From an uncultured Mollicutes bacterium (GTDB lineage Bacteria; Bacillota_I; Bacilli_A; RFN20; CAG-826), in the NCBI GenBank assembly GCA_900540395.1, contig UQFQ01000003.1, positions 51,617 to 115,616 of the forward strand: a stretch of DNA of 64,000 nucleotides, written 5' to 3'. Each line of letters opens with the position of its first letter. Position 1 is the first letter of the stretch. A model generated the notes under the pieces. It saw only the letters and a list, made by a program, of their open reading frames with translations. It was not told where the DNA came from and did not search any database. This document shows positions 34,600-43,246 of this stretch, in pieces. The position numbers and the translations under genes are program-made.

Positions 34600-36012
34600 T
34601 TAAAAGAATTCGTAGGCATCATCCAAATCTTTTTGAAAGGTTGCATCATAATGACTTGCCCATTTTTGTGCTGTTTCTTTGCCAGTCCAAACATCATTCA
34701 AACTATCAAGCAAGTTGTCATAAGGTGCAGATGATGGGCAGAAATATGCAGCACGGTTATTGCCACCAATCTCTGGGTTATCTCCACTTACTATATCTAC
34801 AAAAAGTTGTTTATTAGCTGGTCTTTGCTTTGCAGTATCATCTACTCCAACATTATTAACAAAATCGCTTTTTGCCATTTCTTCAATATTAGGCATAGCT
34901 TGACCGAGTTCATAATTCATCCTATTACTTTCTTCGCTTAATGAAAGGAACTTAATAAAGTCTAAAGATGCTGCTTTGTTTCTAGACTTTGCAGAAACGC
35001 AATAAGCAACACTACCTACCCAAGCAGTTGATTTTGCATCAGCTCCATCACCTTTTGCAACAGGAATAACATCAAAATCGAAATCAAGATTCCAGAAGCT
35101 TGTCATATCCCATGGACCCATATTCGTAAAAACACAGTTCCCACTTTGAAACCTAACAAATCCATTAGTTGAAGTTTGTTCTGCTGCCGAAGGCATAGCT
35201 TTGTATTTCAAATTTAAATCTGCAATAAATTGAATTGCGTTATAAAAATTAGGATCTGAAACATTAGAAGTACGTTTATCATCACCTTTATAGAAATCAC
35301 TATTATTAGAATATACAGCAGGCATAATTTCATAGCTGCTTACTGCATATTTTTTAGTATCTGGTGAAATTTTATCAAGTTCTGTTTGAATTGCAGCACA
35401 ATATTCACTAAATTCGGTAAATGTCATTGGCTTAGTTGTGCTTGGTAAAGAAAGCTTTCCACCACTAGATTCAATGCATTGTTCTAATAAATCTTTATTA
35501 TATACAAGAGTATAAGGACCTAAATCCTTAGGTAAGCCATAAAGGTCTCCACTTCCTAAAGTTAAAGAATTTCTATCGAATCTATACATATCAACAGCTT
35601 TGTCCCAAATAGGTTCAAGTTCATTTTCACTGACGGATAGTTTACTTGTGGAATCATCCAGTCTCATTAATCTTCCACTTGCTGCCCATGTATAGAAAGC
35701 ATAATCTGGCATATAGAAAACATCAGGTAAGTTTTCCGCTCTATTTTGTAACGTAACTAAATAGTTACTAGAATCTGTCGCACTATAAGTTACATGTATA
35801 TCCTTATCGTTATGCTCGTTATAATAATTAACTAATTGCTTAAAATTAGCTTGCTCTTCATTACTTCCCCACCCAAAGAAAGATATATTAGCACCTTCAC
35901 CTGTTAAATCATCATCTTGATCTGGTGTTGGATCGCCACCCTGATTTCCACAACTTGCTAAACTTAATAAAGTTATTGGTAAAGCTATTAATAAGGCTAA
36001 TTTTCTTTTCAT
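34600..36012 (-). CDS. CUT1 solute-binding lipoprotein (family 1)
   Basis: A 470-residue lipoprotein with lipobox LASC (Cys21). The mature part has the family 1 binding-protein plan: ISFFGWGSNEEQANFKQLVNYY near the start, NLPDVFYMPDYAFYTWAASG, YGLPKDLGPYTLVYNKDLLE, GNCVFTNMGPWDM and AYCVSAKSRNKAASLDFIKFL. It captures an oligosaccharide for the two permeases that follow. It is the first gene of the 21.5-kb locus. Upstream are a GGAGG ribosome binding site, a TATAAT box with a poor -35, and a cre site, so transcription probably needs activation by the divergent AraC-type regulator and is repressed by CcpA. Confidence 0.95.
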   Translation of the reverse strand: MKRKLALLIALPITLLSLASCGNQGGDPTPDQDDDLTGEGANISFFGWGSNEEQANFKQLVNYYNEHNDKDIHVTYSATDSSNYLVTLQNRAENLPDVFYMPDYAFYTWAASGRLMRLDDSTSKLSVSENELEPIWDKAVDMYRFDRNSLTLGSGDLYGLPKDLGPYTLVYNKDLLEQCIESSGGKLSLPSTTKPMTFTEFSEYCAAIQTELDKISPDTKKYAVSSYEIMPAVYSNNSDFYKGDDKRTSNVSDPNFYNAIQFIADLNLKYKAMPSAAEQTSTNGFVRFQSGNCVFTNMGPWDMTSFWNLDFDFDVIPVAKGDGADAKSTAWVGSVAYCVSAKSRNKAASLDFIKFLSLSEESNRMNYELGQAMPNIEEMAKSDFVNNVGVDDTAKQRPANKQLFVDIVSGDNPEIGGNNRAAYFCPSSAPYDNLLDSLNDVWTGKETAQKWASHYDATFQKDLDDAYEFF

Positions 36013-36043
36013 TTATTGATATACCTCCATTAAGGTTGATTTT

Positions 36044-36049
36044 ATTATA
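36044..36049 (-). promoter_or_regulatory. -10 box of the glycan locus promoter
   Basis: A perfect TATAAT lies 31 nt before the solute-binding protein ATG. At 16-18 bp spacing no good -35 box is seen (TAAACG), which fits an activator-dependent promoter. Confidence 0.55.
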
Positions 36050-36136
36050 AGGCAATCATTTTTAGTCGTTTATGCAATTTTTCGCTGTCTATGTTATTTT
36101 TCTTTTTGTGATTTTTAAGTCTTAAAACAAAATTCT

Positions 36137-36150
36137 TGAAAGCGCTTTCA
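36137..36150. promoter_or_regulatory. cre site, TGAAAGCGCTTTCA
   Basis: A perfect 14-bp palindrome that matches the CcpA catabolite-responsive element consensus. It lies between the divergent glycan locus and AraC-type regulator, so glucose repression of one or both is likely. Confidence 0.9.
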
Positions 36151-36258
36151 TAATTTAACCTTTTATATATATAAATAGTATAGAACTATGATATGTTTTT
36201 TTAAATTTAATATATGATTTTTTTATATTTAAAAATTCGCATATATAAAATAAAAATA

Positions 36259-36264
36259 TATAAT
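36259..36264 (+). promoter_or_regulatory. -10 box of the AraC-type regulator gene
   Basis: TATAAT lies 14 nt before the ATG at 36279. The leader would be only about 8 nt and has no ribosome binding site. Confidence 0.5.
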
Positions 36265-36278
36265 AGTAACTGTAAAGT

Positions 36279-37064
36279 ATGGATTTTAAATTACATTACG
36301 CAGGAAGCAAGATTATTGAACAGGGAGATTTCTCAATAGTTAGGCCAGAGGGGAGTCCTCGTTACATTCTATTTCATTTTTACAGTACTGTAAAAATAAC
36401 TATAAATAGCAAGGTTTTTGATGCAACGCCGGGGTCTTGCATTTTGTATTCTCCTAAAACTCCTCAACTTTTTGAAAGCGACACGATGCGAATCAATCAC
36501 GACTACATTGACTTTGAGTGTTTTGATAATTCTTTATTCGAAGAATTAAAAATTCCTCAAAATTCAATTATGCAACCTACAAATTCTAAAGTTTTAGGTG
36601 ATTTATTTAAAGAGATATATGACTACTATCGTAATCCAATTAAATTAGAATCAGTAATGGATTATAAAATGCTTGGTCTATTCATTAAACTAAGTAGTTT
36701 AATCCATCATAAAAAACTCGGTTCAAATACTAACTATACTAATGATATTAAAGATAAATTTGAGCAAATTAGGTATGATATGTATCAAGATCCTTCTCAT
36801 CTTACAGTTCAAGAACTTGCTAAAAAAGCAAACTTTTCTTTAAGTTACTTTAATATTCTTTATAAGCAGTTCTTCTTTGTTAATCCAATCAAAGATTTAG
36901 ATAATGCTCGTTTAAATTTAGTTAAGAAACTTCTTTTAGATGGAGTTAAATCAACTGAAATCATTAAGATATTAGGTTTTTCTACTGAAGAATATTTCTA
37001 TTCATGGTTTAAAAAACATACAGGAAAAACAACAAATCAATACGTAAATAATCCAGAGGCATAA
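36279..37064 (+). CDS. AraC-family transcriptional regulator
   Basis: A 261-residue regulator. The N-terminal cupin-like sugar-sensing domain (about 1-150; YILFHFYSTVKITIN, GSCILYSPKTPQLFE) is followed by the double helix-turn-helix (about 165-258): LTVQELAKKANFSLSYFNIL, then LNLVKKLLLDGVKSTEIIKI and LGFSTEEYFYSWFKKHTG. It is divergent from the solute-binding protein gene and is followed 1 nt later by a GH2 gene, so it is most likely the substrate-sensing activator of the locus. No ribosome binding site is visible and the leader is short. Confidence 0.93.
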   Translation: MDFKLHYAGSKIIEQGDFSIVRPEGSPRYILFHFYSTVKITINSKVFDATPGSCILYSPKTPQLFESDTMRINHDYIDFECFDNSLFEELKIPQNSIMQPTNSKVLGDLFKEIYDYYRNPIKLESVMDYKMLGLFIKLSSLIHHKKLGSNTNYTNDIKDKFEQIRYDMYQDPSHLTVQELAKKANFSLSYFNILYKQFFFVNPIKDLDNARLNLVKKLLLDGVKSTEIIKILGFSTEEYFYSWFKKHTGKTTNQYVNNPEA

Positions 37065-37065
37065 T

Positions 37066-38832
37066 ATGAAACACACACTTTCTTATCATAAAAATCATCC
37101 TAATCCACAAGTCTATCGTTCTTCATATGAACTATTAAATGGTAAATGGGAATTTGCTTTTGACTTTTTTGATGAAGGAATGATTGAAAAGTGGTACCAA
37201 TCTTTTCCAAAAGAAGGCACTATTATAGTTCCATACCCATATCAAATAGAAGCTTCAGGAATCAATAATAAAAAACATTGTGACGTCATTTGGTATCACA
37301 AAACTATAAAGCTAGAAAAAGTTATGCCACATCTTCTTCTTCATTTTCTAGGTGTTGATTATGAGTGTAACTTATTTATTAATGGGAAATATGTTGCAAA
37401 TCATAAAGGTGCTTATGATTCATTTAATGTAGATATTGCTCCTTATGTTGCAGTTGGTGATAACAATATAACTTTAAGGATTGTTGACAAACAAAACGTA
37501 GATCAAATTAGAGGAAAACAAACTTGGAAGAAATATCCATTTGAATGTTTTTATGAAGAGACAAGCGGAATTTGGAAAGATGTTTATCTAGAATCATTTA
37601 ATGACTTCTATATTAAAAATTTCAAATTTTACCCTAGCTTTAAAGAGAATTTAGTTAAACTTGATGTTTTATTGAATAATTTCTCAGCCAATAAATCGCT
37701 CAACTTAAATGTAAAAATATTGTTTGATGGAAAAGAAATATTTAACAATGATTTCAGCCTTAAAGATACGTCTTCATCTTTAACTTTAAACTTAAGCCAT
37801 GAAGATATTCACCCATGGTCAACATATTCTCCTTCTTTATATGATGTTGTTTTGACCCTTAGTGTTGATAACAAAAGCTCAGACGTAGTTACAACTTATT
37901 TTGGTTTTAACGAAATTAATATTAAAAATAGGCATGTATATCTGAACGATATAGATACTTACTTTAAATTGGTTCTTGATCAAGGATACTTTTCAAAAAC
38001 ATATTACACAGGAAGCGAAGACGAGTTCATTAATGACTTAACATTAATTAAAGAATGTGGTTTTAATGGATTAAGAAAACACCAAAAAATAGAATCTCCA
38101 CTCTTTTATTATTATTGTGATGTATTAGGCTTATTGCTTTGGCAAGAAATGCCTTCTCCTCACGCTTATTCATATGAAATGATTACAAATGCAAAAAGAG
38201 AGCTTATTAATCAAATTGATGACCACTTTAACTCGCCTTCTATAGTTGCGTATGTAATATTTAATGAATCTTGGGGAGTTAATGAAATAGCAAGAGATAA
38301 AGAAGAGGCAAGCGAAGTTACTTCTTTATATAAACTAGTTAAGAATCATATAAAAGGTTCTCGCTTAGTTATTTCTAATGATGGATGGGAACATACAACA
38401 AGCGACATAATATCTTTCCATAATTATGAAGAAACATATGATAAAATCTATAATCTATATAAAGAAAGTATCAATTTGATAAATAAAAAGGATTACACAA
38501 AAGTAAAAGCAAACGAAACAAAACTTATGTTTGCTACAGAATTTGAAGTTAATCAAGATGCACCACTTATGCTTACTGAGTTTGGTGGAATCGCTTACGA
38601 TAAAGACAAGAACAAAGGTTGGGGTTATGGCAATAGCGTTCTTAATGAAGAAGAATATCTTAAAAAGTTATCTTCTCTAATGGATGCTATATATGATCTA
38701 AAAGAAATTAGAGGTTATTGCTTAACTCAACTTACAGATGTTGAGCAAGAAGTAAATGGCTTATTTAATTTTAATAGAAAGCCAAAAGCAGATATAAATA
38801 AAATAAAAGAATTAAACGCCAAGTTTCATTAA
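37066..38832 (+). CDS. GH2 glycosidase (beta-galactosidase/beta-glucuronidase type, short form)
   Basis: A 588-residue cytoplasmic enzyme, much shorter than LacZ. It has a sugar-binding jelly-roll (about 20-175; VDYECNLFINGKYVANHKG), an Ig-like domain (about 180-285) and the catalytic barrel (about 290-585). Glu401 in FNESWG is the acid/base and Glu505 in LTEFGG the nucleophile. The specificity may be beta-galactoside, beta-glucuronide, beta-mannoside or alpha-arabinopyranoside; I cannot choose. It is co-transcribed with the AraC-type regulator and probably acts on products of the GH43 enzymes. Confidence 0.92.
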   Translation: MKHTLSYHKNHPNPQVYRSSYELLNGKWEFAFDFFDEGMIEKWYQSFPKEGTIIVPYPYQIEASGINNKKHCDVIWYHKTIKLEKVMPHLLLHFLGVDYECNLFINGKYVANHKGAYDSFNVDIAPYVAVGDNNITLRIVDKQNVDQIRGKQTWKKYPFECFYEETSGIWKDVYLESFNDFYIKNFKFYPSFKENLVKLDVLLNNFSANKSLNLNVKILFDGKEIFNNDFSLKDTSSSLTLNLSHEDIHPWSTYSPSLYDVVLTLSVDNKSSDVVTTYFGFNEINIKNRHVYLNDIDTYFKLVLDQGYFSKTYYTGSEDEFINDLTLIKECGFNGLRKHQKIESPLFYYYCDVLGLLLWQEMPSPHAYSYEMITNAKRELINQIDDHFNSPSIVAYVIFNESWGVNEIARDKEEASEVTSLYKLVKNHIKGSRLVISNDGWEHTTSDIISFHNYEETYDKIYNLYKESINLINKKDYTKVKANETKLMFATEFEVNQDAPLMLTEFGGIAYDKDKNKGWGYGNSVLNEEEYLKKLSSLMDAIYDLKEIRGYCLTQLTDVEQEVNGLFNFNRKPKADINKIKELNAKFH

Positions 38833-38843
38833 GCTTCATACTT

Positions 38844-38975
38844 AAAGATTTTTCGTTTTCGCATAATTTTGACCAAAAAGATTTTTCGTTTTCGAATAAT
38901 TTTGACAAAAAAGATTTTTCGTTTTCGCATAATAATAAGCAAAAAGATTTTTCATTTTCGTATTTTTTAGATATA
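38844..38975. repeat. Four 33-bp tandem repeats upstream of the AAA ATPase
   Basis: Units start at 38844, 38877, 38910 and 38943, exactly 33 bp apart. Each opens with AAAGATTTTTC(G/A)TTTTCG. Units 1 and 2 differ at only three positions, unit 3 diverges after 24 bp and unit 4 after about 20. The period equals three helical turns. Both strands read open through the array: the plus frame gives 11-residue units beginning KDFSFS, the minus frame MRKRKIF. There are no spacers, so it is not a CRISPR array. Confidence 0.9.
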
Positions 38976-38977
38976 AT
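38949..38977 (+). promoter_or_regulatory. Candidate promoter of the AAA/DUF4143 gene
   Basis: TATAAT (38972-38977) follows the last repeat unit with TTTTCA (38949-38954) at 17 bp. The -35 box lies inside repeat 4, and the leader would be about 30 nt. Confidence 0.5.
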
Positions 38978-39013
38978 TTAAGAGGTAAGAATCTTAGAAA
39001 AAGGAACTATTAA

Positions 39014-40366
39014 ATGCTGTTTAAACGAAAAATATATAAACAAATTTTGAATTGGAAGAAAGAATCTAATGGTACTACAGCTCTTTTAATAGAAGGAGCT
39101 AGACGTGTAGGAAAATCCACTATAGTTACAGAGTTTGCAAAAAGCGAATATCAATCTTTTATATTGGTAGATTTTGATAAAGAAGGAGATGATTTAAAAG
39201 AAATCTTTTCACATGGCTTCGGAAACTTAGATTCTTTTTTTATGAGTTTAAGTGCTTACTATAATGTTCCTCTATATAAAAGAAAATCATTAATCATATT
39301 TGATGAGATTCAAAAGTTCCCTCGTGCTCATGAAGGAATTAAATATCTTGTACAAGATGGAAGATATGATTTCATAGAAACAGGTTCTTTGATTACGCTA
39401 AAGCTATTAACAAAAGAAATAACTTTACCTAGTGAAGTTGAAAATATCTACATGTATCCAATGGATTTTGAAGAATTCCTATGGGCATTAAATGACAATA
39501 TAACGATTCCTACAATAAAACAGCACTTCGATAGTAAAATACCACTTGGTCAAGGATTACATCATAAAATCCTTACTCAATATAGAACATATATAGCCGT
39601 TGGAGGTTTACCTCAAGCTATAGACCAATACATAAAAGACAAAACTAATCTATTAAAGGTTGATGCAATAAAAAGAAGAATTTTAGATTTATATACTTCT
39701 GACCTTAAAAAATATGATCTTGAATGTAAGACAATTACTAGTGAAGTTTTTTCAAAAATTCCTTCTTTTCTGACAAATAAAAATGGTTTAGTTACTTTTG
39801 CTGATTTTAATAAAAATTATCGTTACCAAAATCTAGTGTCTACAATTGATGGAATAAAGAAATCGATGGTGGCAATTATTTGTGAAAATGTAAGCGAACC
39901 ATCAATCGGCCTTTCCTTAAATGCTTTACCAAACGAGATGAAAATCTACCAAGCAGACACTGGTCTTTTAATTACTCAAATATTGTCTAATAACAAAGAA
40001 GCAAACAAAAATATTTATAAGAAATTAATTATCGATAGGTTGTCACTTAATAATGGGATGATATTTGAAAATGCAGTTGCACAAGCTTTAGTTGCAAGTG
40101 GTCACAACTTATACTTCCATAAATTTAAAGAAAATAAAGGAGATTGCACTAATAATTATGAAATAGATTTTCTTATCGAAAGAAAAGGTAAAATTGTACC
40201 AATAGAGGTTAAATCATCTTCTTACAGAAATCATAGATCATTAGATAAATTTATAGAAAAGTATAAAGGTATAAAAGCAAATGAATCTTATGTTATTTAT
40301 GCTAAAGATCTTTATGTTGAAGGTAATGTAACTTATATTCCTATTTACATGACGATGTTTTTGTAA
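39014..40366 (+). CDS. AAA_14/DUF4143 ATPase with nuclease-like C-terminus
   Basis: A 450-residue protein. The ATPase domain has Walker A EGARRVGKST (about 28-37) and Walker B SLIIFDEIQ, then a sensor segment DFIETGSLITLK. The C-terminal DUF4143 region ends with a PD-(D/E)XK-like core: NYEIDFLIERKGKIVPIEVK, with Asp, Glu and Lys in the expected order. Such ATPases are common, often multi-copy, and poorly understood; a role in genome defence or mobile elements has been suggested. The ribosome binding site is AAAGGA. Its start, MLFKRKIY, resembles the reverse-strand reading of the 33-bp repeats just upstream. Confidence 0.9.
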   Translation: MLFKRKIYKQILNWKKESNGTTALLIEGARRVGKSTIVTEFAKSEYQSFILVDFDKEGDDLKEIFSHGFGNLDSFFMSLSAYYNVPLYKRKSLIIFDEIQKFPRAHEGIKYLVQDGRYDFIETGSLITLKLLTKEITLPSEVENIYMYPMDFEEFLWALNDNITIPTIKQHFDSKIPLGQGLHHKILTQYRTYIAVGGLPQAIDQYIKDKTNLLKVDAIKRRILDLYTSDLKKYDLECKTITSEVFSKIPSFLTNKNGLVTFADFNKNYRYQNLVSTIDGIKKSMVAIICENVSEPSIGLSLNALPNEMKIYQADTGLLITQILSNNKEANKNIYKKLIIDRLSLNNGMIFENAVAQALVASGHNLYFHKFKENKGDCTNNYEIDFLIERKGKIVPIEVKSSSYRNHRSLDKFIEKYKGIKANESYVIYAKDLYVEGNVTYIPIYMTMFL

Positions 40367-40701
40367 AAATTTAGTAAGCAACATAGTAATAAAGCAGCAA
40401 AAAATTATAATTGAACCATGTTATAATAATTAAAGATTTTTAAAATTTTGAAAAGCGCCCAAAAATTTAAAAAACCTTGCAAAACTCCATTAAATTTTCT
40501 TAAAAAGTAATTTTTAAGTACTTATTTAGTATATATTAAGTATCAAAAAATGAAATTTATAAGCACTTATCTTTATTAATTTTTATGAAAAACTCATTGT
40601 TTGTTTTTGTTAAAAAGTGTTCTTTATTCCTTTTTATGCTTCGTCAAAAAACAATATTTAATAGAAATGAATTAATCTTAAATGTATAATTGAAAAGCAA
40701 C
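40367..40701. other. Intergenic region of 335 bp
   Basis: Very AT-rich. It holds one copy of the AAAACCTTGCAAAA element (40471-40484) with its TTAAAAAGTAATTTTT flank (40499-40515) and, at the right end, the tRNA promoter. No credible open reading frame or terminator for the ATPase gene was seen. Confidence 0.65.
40685..40690 (+). promoter_or_regulatory. -10 box of the tRNA-Ser gene
   Basis: TATAAT preceded directly by TG (TGTATAAT), 11 nt before the mature tRNA 5' end. The -35 region is weak. Confidence 0.6.
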
Positions 40702-40792
40702 GGAGAAATACCCAAGCGGCTGAAGGGATCAGTTTCGAAAACTGAAAGTAGGTTAACGCCTAGCGCGAGTTCGAATCTCGCTTTCTCCGCCA
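40702..40792 (+). tRNA. tRNA-Ser, anticodon CGA
   Basis: Acceptor stem GGAGAAA (40702-40708) pairs with TTTCTCC (40782-40788), followed by discriminator G and an encoded CCA (40790-40792). The anticodon stem TCAGT/ACTGA holds loop TTCGAAA, giving anticodon CGA (codon UCG). The long variable arm (TAGG-TTAA-CGCCTA region) and GTTCGAATC T-loop confirm a class II serine tRNA. Confidence 0.95.
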
Positions 40793-40805
40793 AATAAGTA
40801 GAATA

Positions 40806-40831
40806 AAAGGCGCTCATAGTTGAGCGCCTTT
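40806..40831. terminator. Bidirectional terminator between tRNA-Ser and nfnB
   Basis: An 11-bp perfect stem AAAGGCGCTCA/TGAGCGCCTTT with a 4-nt loop. It ends the plus-strand tRNA transcript and the minus-strand nfn operon, which converge here. Confidence 0.9.
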
Positions 40832-40863
40832 AATTTTAAATTTTTATGTTAATTTACAATAGT

Positions 40864-42276
40864 TTATTTGCCCATGAGTTCTTCATCAATTGCTTTAGCA
40901 GCATGTTTACCAGCACCCATTGCAAGAATAACAGTTGCAGCTCCAGTAACAGCATCACCACCAGCATAGACGTGATCTCTAGAAGTTAAACCAGATTCGC
41001 CTTTTGTAATAATACATCCATGTGGGTTTGTTTCTAATCCCTCAGTTGTATGTTTAATTAATGGATTTGGAGTTGTTCCGATTGCATCAATAACACAATC
41101 AACTTCAATTTCTCTATATTCACCGGTTCCAACTGGTCTTCTTCTACCACTTGCATCTGGTTCTCCTAAAACCATTTTCTCGACTTTCATCTTAGAAACT
41201 AAACCAGTTTCTTTATCTCCAATAAGTTCAACAGGATTATTTAAAAGTTGGAAGTCAACGCCTTCTTCCATAGCATGTTCAACTTCTTCTTTTCTTGCTG
41301 GAAGTTCTTCAAGACTTCTACGATAAACAATATAAACGTGTTCAGCACCAAGTCTTAATGCGCATCTTGCTGCATCCATTGCAACGTTACCACCACCAAC
41401 AACAGCAACATTTTTAGCATGTTCAATTGGTGTATCGCTATCATCACGATATGCTTTCATTAAGTTTGTTCTTGTTAAATATTCATTTGCTGAGTAAACA
41501 CCTTTAAGGTTTTCGCCTGGAATTCCTAAGAATCTTGGTAAGCCAGCACCACTACCAATAAATACAGCTTCAAAATGATATTCTTTTAAAAGTTCATCAA
41601 TAGTAATGACTCTTCCGATGACCATATTTGTTTCAACTTTAACGCCTAAAGCCTTAAGACCATCAACTTCTTTTTGAACGATTGATTTTGGTAATCTGAA
41701 TTCAGGAATACCATAAACTAAAACGCCACCAGCTAAATGTAATGCTTCAAAAACAGTAACATCGTAACCTTTTTTAGCAAGATCGCCAGCACAGGTAAGG
41801 CCAGATGGGCCAGAACCAATGACAGCAACTTTATGTCCGTTAGAGACTGGTTTTTTAATTTCACCTTTGAAGTTAGCATTGTGCCAATCTGCAACGAATC
41901 TTTCAAGACGGCCAATTGCAACAGGTTCACTTCCTGGTCTTAACCCTCTTGTACATTTCATTTCACATTGTGTTTCTTGAGGACAAACTCTACCACAAAC
42001 TGCAGGTAAAGAACTTGATTCAGAAATAATCTCGTATGCTCTTTCAAAATTTCCTAAAGCAACTTCGTGAATGAAATCAGGAATATTAATATTTACAGGA
42101 CAATGGGCAACACATGGTTTATTTGGACATCCTAAACATCTTTTTGCCTCATCGATTGCCATTTCTGCAGTATATCCTTCAGCAACTTCTTTAAAGTTGT
42201 GTGCTCTTACTTTTGGATCTTGAGATGGCATTGGATTTTTCTTAGGAGCCATGTTTGGCTTATATTCTTTATACAT
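40864..42276 (-). CDS. nfnB: NADPH/ferredoxin oxidoreductase large subunit (NfnB/SudA, GltD-like)
   Basis: A 470-residue flavoprotein with an N-terminal Fe-S region (CLGCPNKPCVAHCPVNI, about 47-63, then VCGRVCPQETQCEMKC, about 93-108), an FAD-binding Rossmann motif (VAVIGSGPSGLTCAGDLA, about 149-166) and an NADP-binding motif (VAVVGGGNVAMDAARCAL, about 289-306). Its length matches Thermotoga NfnB (about 468). With the subunit encoded just upstream it forms the bifurcating NADH-dependent ferredoxin:NADP oxidoreductase. A glutamate synthase small subunit looks alike, but no gltB is nearby and the nfnA partner is. It links NADH, NADPH and ferredoxin pools in fermentation. Confidence 0.92.
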   Translation of the reverse strand: MYKEYKPNMAPKKNPMPSQDPKVRAHNFKEVAEGYTAEMAIDEAKRCLGCPNKPCVAHCPVNINIPDFIHEVALGNFERAYEIISESSSLPAVCGRVCPQETQCEMKCTRGLRPGSEPVAIGRLERFVADWHNANFKGEIKKPVSNGHKVAVIGSGPSGLTCAGDLAKKGYDVTVFEALHLAGGVLVYGIPEFRLPKSIVQKEVDGLKALGVKVETNMVIGRVITIDELLKEYHFEAVFIGSGAGLPRFLGIPGENLKGVYSANEYLTRTNLMKAYRDDSDTPIEHAKNVAVVGGGNVAMDAARCALRLGAEHVYIVYRRSLEELPARKEEVEHAMEEGVDFQLLNNPVELIGDKETGLVSKMKVEKMVLGEPDASGRRRPVGTGEYREIEVDCVIDAIGTTPNPLIKHTTEGLETNPHGCIITKGESGLTSRDHVYAGGDAVTGAATVILAMGAGKHAAKAIDEELMGK

Positions 42277-42278
42277 AA

Positions 42279-43127
42279 TTATTTAGCCTCCTTTTTGAAA
42301 AGATTGCACTTTGCTTCTTCGTAAGCTTTCTTTTCAAATGCTTTATACATAGTGCCTCTTTGCATTGCTTCATCAAAATCAACTTTATAAGCATCAAAAT
42401 CAGGACCATCAACGCAAGCAAATTTAGTCTCACCACCAACAGTAAGTCTGCAGCAACCACACATACCTGTTCCATCAATCATAATTGGGTTCATTGAGCA
42501 AACACATTCTGGAACGCCATATTTTCTACAGCATTCAGTGACAAATTTCATCATAATAACAGGTCCAATACAAATTACTTTGTCGAACTTTGTTCCTTCA
42601 GAAAGTAATTTTTCAAGAGGTACAACAACATTTCCCTTGTTTCCGTTACTTCCATCATCTGTCATTTCAATATATTTGTCTGGAGCAGCAGCAGAAAATT
42701 CATCATGTAAGATGATTAAATCTTTATTTCTAAATCCAGCAATTGCTGTAACATCTTTTCCTTCATCGTGGAAAGCTTTAGCAATTGGATAAGCGATAGC
42801 TGTTCCTAAACCACCACCAACAACACAAACTTTTTCTCCAGTTAATTCGGTTGGTCTACCAAGTGGTCCAACAAAATCGTGTAAGCAATCGCCAACTTCT
42901 AATTGGTTTAATTTAAACGTGGAAGCACCAACTATTTGGAAAATAATAGTAACAGTTCCTTTTTCTCTATCATATCCGCCAACAGTTAAAGGTATTCTTT
43001 CTCCCATTTCATCAACTCTTAAGATGACAAATTGTCCTGGTTGTGCTTTTTTTGCAACAGCTGGAGCTTCGATCTCAAGTAAGGTTTCAGTAGGATTGAA
43101 TACATGCTTTCTAACAATCTTATACAT
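42279..43127 (-). CDS. nfnA: NADPH/ferredoxin oxidoreductase small subunit (NfnA/SudB)
   Basis: A 282-residue FNR-like protein. FAD domain with ERIPLTVGGYD (about 43-53), NAD-binding domain VCVVGGGLGTAIAYPIA (about 99-115), and a C-terminal [2Fe-2S] motif with four cysteines around CSMNPIMIDGTGMCGCCRL and FACVDGPDF. Length matches NfnA (about 281). The gene lies 2 nt before nfnB, and together they make the electron-bifurcating complex. It is the first gene of the pair; ATAAGG lies 2 nt before the ATG and AAAGGAG 13 nt before. Confidence 0.93.
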   Translation of the reverse strand: MYKIVRKHVFNPTETLLEIEAPAVAKKAQPGQFVILRVDEMGERIPLTVGGYDREKGTVTIIFQIVGASTFKLNQLEVGDCLHDFVGPLGRPTELTGEKVCVVGGGLGTAIAYPIAKAFHDEGKDVTAIAGFRNKDLIILHDEFSAAAPDKYIEMTDDGSNGNKGNVVVPLEKLLSEGTKFDKVICIGPVIMMKFVTECCRKYGVPECVCSMNPIMIDGTGMCGCCRLTVGGETKFACVDGPDFDAYKVDFDEAMQRGTMYKAFEKKAYEEAKCNLFKKEAK

Positions 43128-43246
43128 AATCCTTATTTCTCCTTTTTACGTTAAAAGTATAGTATTTTAGTCGTTAAAAATAAATATTTTAAAAGTAAAA
43201 AATTAATGTTTTTTATATATTTTTAATTAAATTTAAAGACCTTTAT

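Noticed and set aside
38844..38975. CRISPR-like array
   Set aside because: The 33-bp units are contiguous without spacers and no cas genes are near.
38802..38989. Plus-strand peptide gene across the 33-bp repeats (KDFSFS repeats)
   Set aside because: The frame is open but has no ATG, GTG or TTG start with a ribosome binding site, and it begins inside the end of the GH2 gene.
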